16,130 nucleotides of DNA from positions 1 through 16,130 of the forward strand of contig JAUZQH010000146.1 in NCBI GenBank assembly GCA_030951065.1, read 5' to 3'. Positions 11,201 through 16,130 of this stretch are shown here, in pieces (the first letter of the stretch is position 1; each line of letters opens with the position of its first letter). The position numbers were made by a program, and so were the translations under genes. Under the pieces are notes generated by a model that ran no database searches, had not been told where the DNA came from, and saw only the letters and a program-made list of their open reading frames with translations. Source of the DNA: Mariprofundus sp. (GTDB lineage: Bacteria; Pseudomonadota; Zetaproteobacteria; Mariprofundales; Mariprofundaceae).

Positions 11201-11309
11201 CTTCACGCTGCATGTTAAAGCCGGCATAAACACCACCGACGAGCAGGATGATGGAGATCAGGTTGACCAGAACTCCACGTTTAACAAAAAAAGCGATGAT
11301 GTTTTTCAT
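8217..11309 (-). CDS. RND efflux pump inner-membrane subunit (AcrB-like superfamily)
   Basis: A 1030-aa resistance-nodulation-division transporter of the usual length. The first helix (about 12-30) is followed by a large periplasmic loop, a helix block from about 335 to 545, a second periplasmic loop and a last helix block from about 860. The helix 4 motif GLMVDDAIIIGEN puts D399-D400 at the proton-relay position of AcrB D407-D408. In helix 10, GVVVNASLVMAV has valine where AcrB has the relay lysine K940; several RND subfamilies share this. These pumps export drugs, lipids or other amphiphiles across both membranes. It overlaps the channel gene by four bases (11306-11309), and no adaptor gene lies in the unit. 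Confidence 0.94.
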   Translation of the reverse strand: MKNIIAFFVKRGVLVNLISIILLVGGVYAGFNMQREAFPSINFDVIAVTGIYPGAAPREVERLMVTPIEQEMKGIDGINTIRSTAFSGKMQLTIEVDPNFKDRSRLVSDIQQAINRADLPVDLPADPVITEVKSEQAPVLTFSIFGDFKPLELKHLSTQIEDDVRAIDGVANVFVQGDRKEEIRIVPDPKKMRRHRVSINDIVTLVKGWNINAPGGRLKALDGQRIIRITGEFVSAADAGNLVLRANEHGQALHLKDVADVQQTLTRAYRYVGARGDPAINMIVAKKGDADIIQLVDAVRAYLETIPATYGENVHVSIYNDLSTITRLRLGVLTNNGAIGLVLVLALLLLFLRPAVALTTAWGLPIIFFSGIAVLYAAGITLNLLVMFGFIMVLGLMVDDAIIIGENATWHMERGLSPEQAAIEGTYELIGPVTATVLTTIVAFLPLMYMDGIIGKFVYSIPVVVIVLLGFSWFEAIFILPNHIRDLANANKHPKERILFIWITNVYAWFLHKAVKLRYLTILLTICGLLATVMLASTMKFQLFPTGAESTFYLRVNMPTGTTLEAMRDQLKKLDIEVRKRIDPALLETTTMIAGENSADQRESLKQIGDRFGFERVILIPFTKRTVKAYTVMNQLEKEIPPLFPDLKISFAMQKSGPPVGRALQVELTGGDEASMTAVAKRLMSMLSGIKGVYAIESDLEPGDPEIRIVMDRTLAAYAGVDLATVSTQIRAAFDGLRVSTIKRGKEEIDVTIRYPEEAQRDIHTLMNLEIPNKRGGLVPLFRIAKLENRAGTSSIRHKDGRRVIKVSAEVNQTDMNSKQLNTLVEQRRSEWLGNAAHVRVHLGGEEEKTQESVRGLIFSFIFALLGIFAILAVQFNRIGYPILVMLAIPFGVIGIIVGFFLHGAPISFMAMMGFVALTGVVVNASLVMAVFIQRLISEGVPWRDAILQSGKRRLRAVLLTAITTVVGLLPTAYGWGGFDPFVAPMALALSWGLMFSTVITLFSVPAALGIALDIKHLMQRLFGKPVTQN

Positions 11310-12835
11310 GGCTTTTCAGGGTTCAGCGGTGTTCTTTTCGGTGTAGAAGTCGGAGTCAGGTCGGGATCGTATAGCCCAAGGTCATAGAGCAGTCGACCTT
11401 GCGCCCATGCCAATTGTGTTTCAGCCAGTTCAATGGTCAGCTGCTGTAATTGTGCATTCAGAGCAGCGTTGCGAAGCTCCCCTTCAAATTGAACCAGTGT
11501 GGCGGTGTCGGAGCGACCTTGACGATAGCGTTTCATTTCAGCATTGAATTTTCGTTGTTCAGCTTTGACCTGGTTTTTGGCTACGATGAGTGTCGGTTTG
11601 CCCGCTATAATGGCGGTCCGGGCAGCTGAAATGTCATCCCTGATCTGCTCGAGAACACGCAACCGGTCTGCCTGAATGCGTTGGCGCTGAAGCTCGGCTT
11701 TGCGAATGGCTGCATGTGCTGTATTGCGCCCCAGCGTATCGGTGAGTTCCAGCGATAACGATGCAAAATGATCGTGAGCCGACAAGCCTCCGGCAGCTGC
11801 TGGCAATGGCGTTTTACCCAGCGCTCGTGATCCCAGTGAGGCCACGACATCAAGTTGCATTTGATCGGCATCGCGGGCAATAGCCAGCTGGGCATTGGCA
11901 GCTCGCATTTGTGCATCCAGCACCTGCAATTCCGGCCGCAGTTTTTCTGCCTGATGAACAGCTTCTTTTAAATTGCTGTCGTTTAACGCATAGCCATACT
12001 GTTTATCTCGCTGTACGGTAATCTTGTCGCTTCCCCGATGCAGCATCAGCCGGTTCAGCGTGTTCTGATTGTTCAAACGTTTGCTGATAGCCCGTTGCAG
12101 ATCAGTCTTGCGTGCGGCCAGCAGTGCAGTGGCCTGCAAACGATCTGCTTTTTCGATCAGGCCGAACTGTTCACGGTAGCGTTGGTAGGCGAGCAGTTTT
12201 TGCGCTCGTTCGACAGCCTGTTCGGCGATATCGATATTGATATCGTCAGAGGCAAGCTGGTAGTAAGCATTGATGACGCGTAACGTTAAATTATGAGCAA
12301 TTACATGCTGCTGTTTTTCCGCCTGCTCCAGTGCGGCCTGAGCGCTTATCAAAGCCTGGTTATAATCAGGCCGATTAGCCCCCTTGAGCAGAGGGTGGCG
12401 ATAATTGATGTTGATCTGATTGCGATAGGATGGATTAAACAGAGCAAGCTGTGCAGCAAACGGAGAATTAAAACCCTGACTGGTTCGGGTATAGTTGAAA
12501 TCGGCACCTATCGTACCACCACTGGACAACGGTTTGGCAATCGTTCCGCTTATGTGACCCAGTCGGTTTTCTGAAGGCTGGAAATTACTGACAGTCGGGA
12601 TCTTCTCATCGCTGGCACCGAGGCTGGCCGTTACAACAGGGTCAAGTATACCTTTCACCTGCATTGTTCCTGTAGCTGCTATTGCGCTGTCAATTCGGCT
12701 GATATTCAAATCGGGGTGGTGAGTCAGAACGGTTTCAATGACCTGTTTTAAACTCATCTCCTCCGCTGTAGCAGGCATGACCAATGCTGCAAGGCAAATC
12801 AGGGAAAGGACGATGTTGCGATACAGATGAATCAT
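11306..12835 (-). CDS. TolC-family outer-membrane efflux channel
   Basis: A 509-aa outer-membrane factor. The signal peptide ends near PATA-EE (about residues 1-24); the cysteine in LSLIC does not form a lipobox. Two OEP repeats with long coiled-coil helices follow, for example EQAEKQQHVIAH and the C-terminal ELAETQLAWAQGRLLYDLGLY, the signature end of the family. I place the start at ATG 12833-12835, which GAGGGG precedes by four bases. The frame extends to a TTG at 12859 that lacks a ribosome binding site. It is the first gene of the two-gene efflux unit and diverges from marR across 105 bp. Confidence 0.92.
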   Translation of the reverse strand: MIHLYRNIVLSLICLAALVMPATAEEMSLKQVIETVLTHHPDLNISRIDSAIAATGTMQVKGILDPVVTASLGASDEKIPTVSNFQPSENRLGHISGTIAKPLSSGGTIGADFNYTRTSQGFNSPFAAQLALFNPSYRNQININYRHPLLKGANRPDYNQALISAQAALEQAEKQQHVIAHNLTLRVINAYYQLASDDINIDIAEQAVERAQKLLAYQRYREQFGLIEKADRLQATALLAARKTDLQRAISKRLNNQNTLNRLMLHRGSDKITVQRDKQYGYALNDSNLKEAVHQAEKLRPELQVLDAQMRAANAQLAIARDADQMQLDVVASLGSRALGKTPLPAAAGGLSAHDHFASLSLELTDTLGRNTAHAAIRKAELQRQRIQADRLRVLEQIRDDISAARTAIIAGKPTLIVAKNQVKAEQRKFNAEMKRYRQGRSDTATLVQFEGELRNAALNAQLQQLTIELAETQLAWAQGRLLYDLGLYDPDLTPTSTPKRTPLNPEKP

Positions 12836-12872
12836 GAAACCCCTCTTTAAATAAAACAAACAACGTGACGAA

Positions 12873-12901
12873 ATGATTCATAAATAGATTGATAATGTCA
12901 A
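12873..12901 (-). promoter_or_regulatory. Candidate promoter of the efflux unit
   Basis: On the minus strand a perfect TTGACA -35 (12901-12896) is followed after 17 bp by AATCAT (12878-12873), four of six matches to a -10. The -35 lies inside the left dyad of the tandem repeat, so a bound repressor would block polymerase. The -10 is weak. Confidence 0.45.
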
Positions 12902-12919
12902 CTATTGATAAAATCAACT
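12888..12919. promoter_or_regulatory. Two tandem 16-bp dyad repeats, candidate MarR operator
   Basis: ATTGATAATGTCAACT (12888-12903) and ATTGATAAAATCAACT (12904-12919) abut and agree at 14 of 16 bases. Each has a dyad: TTGAT-AAA-ATCAA (12905-12917) is perfect and TTGAT-AAT-GTCAA (12889-12901) has one mismatch. The dyad size suits a MarR-family dimer, and the site lies between marR and the genes it probably controls. Confidence 0.65.
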
Positions 12920-12940
12920 ATATTGGGCAGTGTCCACCTT

Positions 12941-13444
12941 ATGGAAACCGAAGTTCAACAGCAAAGCAACGATGGCCTTGGTGCAATTATGCCGCTTATT
13001 GGCTGTATGACCAGCCATGTTCGCTCACATGTGAGCCGTATTTGCAAAGATGCCGGTTATAACCTCACCCCCGAAGAGGCAGATACGCTGATGATCATCC
13101 GTCATTGCAATGGACTACCGCAATCACAGTTGGCCAGTATTCTGGGTAAGGATAAGGCTGCTGTCACACGGTTGATGAATTCACTCGTCAAAAGTGGTTT
13201 GGTTGGTCGCATTCAGGATCAGCAGGATCGCCGCATTATTCGTGCTCAAATTACTGAAGAGGGTAAGCAGGCCTTTGTACAGGTATGGCCGGAGCTCATG
13301 AAGCTGAGTAATCAGGCTTTGGATGGCATCTCTTCTGAGGACTTAATATCCATGCGGCAAACGCTTGTTGCCATAAACACGAATTTGGGAGCATTAAGAA
13401 AAGGAGCATGCCAGGAGCAGGTTGAGCGATCACCTGTTCCTTAG
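12941..13444 (+). CDS. MarR-family transcriptional regulator
   Basis: A 167-aa winged helix-turn-helix regulator. The core runs LTPEEADTLMIIRH, then QSQLASILGKDKAAVTRLMNS (61-81) with the recognition helix, then the wing DQQDRR (93-98) carrying the conserved D-x-R. N- and C-terminal helices form the dimer. Family members repress a divergent efflux operon and release DNA on binding small aromatic ligands; here the target is probably the channel-RND pair. I chose ATG 12941. TTG codons in frame at 12905 and 12923 are less likely, as the first lies within the operator and neither has a ribosome binding site. The ATG itself also lacks one, so translation may be inefficient or the transcript nearly leaderless. 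Confidence 0.9.
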   Translation: METEVQQQSNDGLGAIMPLIGCMTSHVRSHVSRICKDAGYNLTPEEADTLMIIRHCNGLPQSQLASILGKDKAAVTRLMNSLVKSGLVGRIQDQQDRRIIRAQITEEGKQAFVQVWPELMKLSNQALDGISSEDLISMRQTLVAINTNLGALRKGACQEQVERSPVP

Positions 13445-13550
13445 CCTTCGTATAGTCCAAACAAGAGGCTCACCTCCTTCCTGCCAATCATTGATATTCA
13501 ACGGCCCGTTATTAATATGAAATAAACAACGTTGAGAGGGAGGGTTTGTG

Positions 13551-14111
13551 TCAGGCGCGTTCCATGAATTCGCCGGTTTCAGTGTTGACTTTAACCTTCG
13601 TGCCGGACTCCAGGTATGGTGGAACCATAATGGATGCACCGGTTTCCAGTTTGCCGGGCTTGTAGGAGCCGGTTGCAGTTTGCCCTTTGATGGAGGCATC
13701 GCATTCCACTACTTCGAGGACTACCGTTTGCGGCAGTTTGACATTGAGTGGGCGCTCTTCATGAAATTCAACAGTGACCATGGCTTCCGGCAGCATGTAG
13801 GGCAGCGCATCCTCCAGCATATCAGCGCCCAGTGTAATCTGGTCATAGGTTTCCATATCCATGAAATGATAATCATCGCCATCGGCATAGAGGTATTGCA
13901 TGTCGCGTTGGGATAATACAACGCGCTCCACCTTTTCGGTAGAATTGAAACGTTTATTGGTTTTGGTACCGGTTTCGATATTACGCATTTCCAGTTGCAT
14001 GCACGCCACACCCTTGCCCGGTGTAACATGCTGGGTTTTCATCACGCGCCACAGACCGTTATTCCATTCCAGAATATTTCCAACGCGAACCGATACGACA
14101 TTGATAACCAT
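13551..14111 (-). CDS. efp: Translation elongation factor P
   Basis: Binds ribosomes stalled at consecutive prolines and promotes peptide bond formation. The 186-aa protein has the three beta-barrel domains of the family. The tip loop is HVTPGKG with K33 in the position of E. coli K34, so lysine-type modification is possible; no epmA, epmB or earP gene is in the window. The segment VKTQHV-type N-terminus and NKRFNSTEKVERV resemble the alphaproteobacterial form more than E. coli EF-P. The C-terminal domain contains GQTATGSYKPGKLETGA, the EF-P signature. ATG at 14109-14111 is preceded by AGAGG. It converges with marR, and its upstream region runs into the inverted-repeat element at 14139-14249. 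Confidence 0.95.
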   Translation of the reverse strand: MVINVVSVRVGNILEWNNGLWRVMKTQHVTPGKGVACMQLEMRNIETGTKTNKRFNSTEKVERVVLSQRDMQYLYADGDDYHFMDMETYDQITLGADMLEDALPYMLPEAMVTVEFHEERPLNVKLPQTVVLEVVECDASIKGQTATGSYKPGKLETGASIMVPPYLESGTKVKVNTETGEFMERA

Positions 14112-14138
14112 GATAAAACCTCTGATTCAGACTTATTA

Positions 14139-14249
14139 TTAAGGAAACGCTGATTAACTCAGTGCTTCCGTGCAAGCGATGGCAAAACCACGCTTTTGCA
14201 TTTGCGGACTGATTTTTGTCAGGATGACAATAAATCAGTATCTCCTTAA
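14139..14249. repeat. 111-bp MITE-like element with terminal inverted repeats
   Basis: The outer 17 bases at each end (14139-14155 and 14233-14249) are inverted copies matching at 14 of 17 positions: TTAAGGA and CTGATT are identical and all three differences are transitions. Inside lie three more hairpins: 14143-14153 with 14159-14169, GCAAAA (14182-14187) with TTTTGC (14194-14199), and 14208-14221 with 14225-14239 (14 pairs, one bulge, GGA loop). No reading frame with a transposase motif is present. This looks like a non-autonomous miniature transposable element or the relic of an insertion sequence. Confidence 0.6.
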
Positions 14250-14441
14250 ACAGCACAAAGAAAAAAAGAATCTTTCTTCGGTGCTTACAAAATCAAGCGC
14301 TTGCGTGATTTTGGCGGCCCGCCCAAGAGCCGTACAGATGCTCCACGTTTTTGCAGCATCCTTGTAAAAGGATCGCGAACATAGCCATTTGGTGTTATTC
14401 GGGCAAGAATTGGCGCATGCAGTTCAACTCATTATTTCTTT
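14250..14441. other. Hairpin-rich non-coding stretch before the 274-aa gene
   Basis: Together with the adjacent repeat this makes a 330-bp gap (14112-14441) without a credible gene. Three stem-loops are seen: 14289-14298 with 14303-14312 (nine of ten pairs, GCTT loop), GATGCT (14337-14342) with AGCATC (14355-14360), and ATCCTT (14358-14363) with AAGGAT (14368-14373). The first ends in TTTT and could act as a weak terminator. A short open frame at 14170-14367 crosses both the repeat and these stems, has no ribosome binding site, and is not believed. The function is unknown; a small RNA or the remainder of a decayed element are both possible. Confidence 0.45.
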
Positions 14442-15266
14442 ATGTCCACCGGTAACCAAATGCCAACCCTTCAGGAAACCATGGATGCTTTCATCCGACA
14501 GGTACTATCAGAAGAAACTGTTAAAGTACCGTCGCCGCAACATGTTGAGCAGTGCATGGAAGCATTGACTCAGTATCTGTTGCACTTCTCCGATCTGTTT
14601 CAGGATCAGGACATGTTTGACGGGGATGGTTATGCCGACTGGGAGGATAACCTGGAGTCGCATATGGCGGAGTTGCTTCAGGGGGATGTTGAACCAACCG
14701 GTGATATGGGGATGTTGCCGCTTAAGTCACTTGACCCGGAACATCTGCGTGATTTTGTGGGCTGGTATTTGCTGCGGGAAACAGGCGATGCTGAACTGAT
14801 TCAAACCTACGCAAAAACCCTGAAATCATGGGTTGAATTTATTCATGGACATGGCTGGTGGAAACAAAACGAATATCTCGGTTTTGCTGAAATTCTGGAT
14901 CATGTCGTTCCTGCGGCAATACGTGTGGCGCGGCTATCGCAGGTATTGTTCCACTTTGTGCGCTCCGGAACCGGGGTATCTCCGCGAATGAGAGGCAAGC
15001 GCTTTTCGCGATTTGTTGAAGGTCATGGCCGGGTATCGGAAATTACCTGCGGTTGCCTGCATCTCAACTTTGAAAACCAGGGTGAAAATGTGGGCCCAAT
15101 CGCATTGCCGCAAGTCATTATCGACCTGATAGAAACAGGTGATGTGTTCGATGTTGAGCTGGGGCTCAGGGGCGACAGCTGGGTACTTGTAGACATCGGC
15201 CCTGTTTACCCGCGCTGTGTTTATGTGGAAGTAGAAGAATATCAGGGGCTGAAAAAGATTTCCTGA
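14442..15266 (+). CDS. Unrecognised 274-aa acidic cytosolic protein
   Basis: I do not recognise this family. There is no signal peptide or membrane segment. The first two thirds (about 8-190) look helical, with an acidic stretch DMFDGDGYADWEDN (57-70) and an aromatic-rich core FVGWYLLRE ... SWVEFIHGHGWW (105-140). The last third (about 188-265) alternates like a small beta domain: GRVSEITCGCLHLNF (with a C203-G-C205 pair), then a final run of acidic and hydrophobic strands. The start could be ATG 14442 or ATG 14460 (residue 7); neither has a good ribosome binding site, the second having GGTAA nearby. Codon use looks like that of the neighbours, so it is probably a resident, expressed gene. 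It stands alone between the hairpin-rich gap and dapA. Confidence 0.8.
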   Translation: MSTGNQMPTLQETMDAFIRQVLSEETVKVPSPQHVEQCMEALTQYLLHFSDLFQDQDMFDGDGYADWEDNLESHMAELLQGDVEPTGDMGMLPLKSLDPEHLRDFVGWYLLRETGDAELIQTYAKTLKSWVEFIHGHGWWKQNEYLGFAEILDHVVPAAIRVARLSQVLFHFVRSGTGVSPRMRGKRFSRFVEGHGRVSEITCGCLHLNFENQGENVGPIALPQVIIDLIETGDVFDVELGLRGDSWVLVDIGPVYPRCVYVEVEEYQGLKKIS

Positions 15267-15269
15267 ACC

Positions 15270-15288
15270 AAGCCTGAAGTACCGGCTT
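15270..15288 (+). terminator. Possible weak terminator after the 274-aa gene
   Basis: AAGCC (15270-15274) pairs with GGCTT (15284-15288) across nine bases, then TGTATT. The stem is short and the T-run poor. The rest of the 221-bp gap to dapA shows no gene. Confidence 0.3.
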
Positions 15289-15487
15289 TGTATTGGCAGT
15301 TTGCGTGTAAGAATGCTGCGACTGGAGATGACTGCATGAAGCTGAATTGCATCGTCAGGGTCGTGGTGATTAATGGCGAATTGGCGGAATGATTTCTAAC
15401 AGATTATATCTCCCCTTTCTCGATCGTGCACAGCGGTTATAGTTCTGCCACACGCGATGACAAACAATTGCGAACAGGGAGGCCTGT

Positions 15488-16130
15488 ATGTTTCACGGCA
15501 CGATGACTGCACTGGTTACACCATTTTCAAACGGTAAGATTGATGAAGACGCCTTCCGTATCCATCTGGAACGGCAGGTTGAAGCAGGCGTGAATGGTGT
15601 GGTGCCTGCCGGAACAACAGGTGAGGCTGCTACGCTATCCTTTGATGAACACAAACAGGTGATTCGCATTGCAGTTGAGCAGGTAGCCGGGCGCGTGCCG
15701 GTGATTGCCGGGACGGGCAGCAATAATACCGCCGAGTCCATCGAGCTGACGGCTGCAGCCAAGGTTCTCGGCGCCGATGGGGCACTGCTGATTTCTCCTT
15801 ATTATAACAAGCCGACCCAGGAAGGGATCTATCAACATTACAAGGCGATCGCGGATGCCGTGCATATACCGCAGGTGGTATACAATGTGCCAGGTCGTAC
15901 CAACTCAAATCTCTTGCCCGAAACGGTGGGACGGTTGTCGCATGTGTCCAACATCATTGGTATCAAGGATGCCACAGCCAATATGGAACAGTTGTTACAT
16001 ACCATGGCAGCCTGTGAAGGACGTATAGAGTTTTATTCGGGTGATGACGCCAGTGTGATGCCATTCATGGCGCTCGGTGGTAGCGGGGTAATTTCCGTAG
16101 TATCCAATATTGTGCCGAGATCGGAAGAGC
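15488..16130 (+). CDS. dapA: 4-hydroxy-tetrahydrodipicolinate synthase, 3' end missing
   Basis: Condenses pyruvate with aspartate semialdehyde, the first committed step to lysine and meso-diaminopimelate. About 210 genuine residues of the usual 290 or so are present. Seen are GTTGE (42-46) with the catalytic threonines, SPYYNKP (103-109), Y132 in VYNVPGR with R137, and the Schiff-base lysine K160 in IGIKDAT. ATG 15488 is preceded by GGGAGG at five bases. The frame runs off the window. The last four codons (RSEE) come from sequencing adapter and are not part of the gene: the genuine sequence ends at P210 (16115-16117). Confidence 0.96.
   Translation, partial: MFHGTMTALVTPFSNGKIDEDAFRIHLERQVEAGVNGVVPAGTTGEAATLSFDEHKQVIRIAVEQVAGRVPVIAGTGSNNTAESIELTAAAKVLGADGALLISPYYNKPTQEGIYQHYKAIADAVHIPQVVYNVPGRTNSNLLPETVGRLSHVSNIIGIKDATANMEQLLHTMAACEGRIEFYSGDDASVMPFMALGGSGVISVVSNIVPRSEE
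16118..16130. other. Illumina adapter remnant at the contig end
   Basis: The last 13 bases, AGATCGGAAGAGC, are identical to the common stem of Illumina TruSeq adapters. They begin exactly where the DapA family similarity stops. This is a library artefact left untrimmed, not genomic DNA. Confidence 0.93.

Noticed and set aside
12905..12940. Longer MarR protein from TTG 12905
   Set aside because: The added codons are the operator-like repeat itself and no ribosome binding site precedes the TTG.
13445..13550. Terminator between the convergent marR and efp genes
   Set aside because: AACGGCCCGTT near 13500 and GAGG/CCTC near 13470 can form short stems, but neither has a T-run on either strand.
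14170..14367. 65-aa open frame in the 330-bp gap
   Set aside because: It runs through the inverted-repeat element and several hairpins, has no ribosome binding site and resembles no protein I know.

Overview
The window reads as part of a free-living Gram-negative bacterium (Pseudomonadota) of moderate GC. The evidence is an outer-membrane lipoprotein, a DegP-type periplasmic protease, RseC, a heat-shock sigma factor, a TolC/RND efflux pair, an alphaproteobacterial-looking EF-P and DapA. Lineage cannot be fixed from sequence alone; a gamma- or zetaproteobacterium would fit, and that is a guess. Both ends look like contig edges: base 1 falls at nucleotide 8 of a tRNA-Ser, and the last 13 bases match the Illumina TruSeq adapter stem, so the 3' end of dapA is artefactual.

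Layout. (1) 1-988, plus strand: tRNA-Ser(UGA), tRNA-Ser(GCU), a small lipoprotein gene with a TTG start, tRNA-Arg(ACG), then a rho-independent terminator. (2) 1060-7501, minus strand, read from high to low coordinates: folE, rseC, degP, a glutaredoxin-like gene, a TlpA-like thioredoxin, ligA and rpoH. From degP to rpoH the genes are 45 bp or less apart, with two ATGA overlaps. (3) 7591-8184, plus strand: a histidine phosphatase divergent from folE. (4) 8217-12835, minus strand: an outer-membrane channel and an RND pump overlapping by 4 bp, with no adaptor gene, divergent from a marR gene at 12941-13444. The gap between them holds two tandem 16-bp dyad repeats over a candidate promoter. (5) 13551-14111, minus strand: efp, then a 330-bp non-coding stretch with a MITE-like element and several hairpins. 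(6) 14442-15266, plus strand: an unrecognised 274-aa acidic protein. (7) 15488-end: 5' part of dapA.

How the genes fit together. The minus-strand cluster joins envelope quality control (rseC, degP), extracytoplasmic or cytoplasmic thiol chemistry (glutaredoxin-like, TlpA-like), DNA ligation and the heat-shock sigma factor. The order rseC-degP matches mucC-mucD of the pseudomonad algU-mucABCD operon, but algU and mucAB are absent and folE stands upstream. The efflux pair is probably controlled by the divergent MarR protein. I found no CRISPR array, prophage, transposase or clear defence system. Most of the window is housekeeping; the least explained parts are the 14139-14249 element, the tandem operators, the adaptor-less pump and the 274-aa protein.
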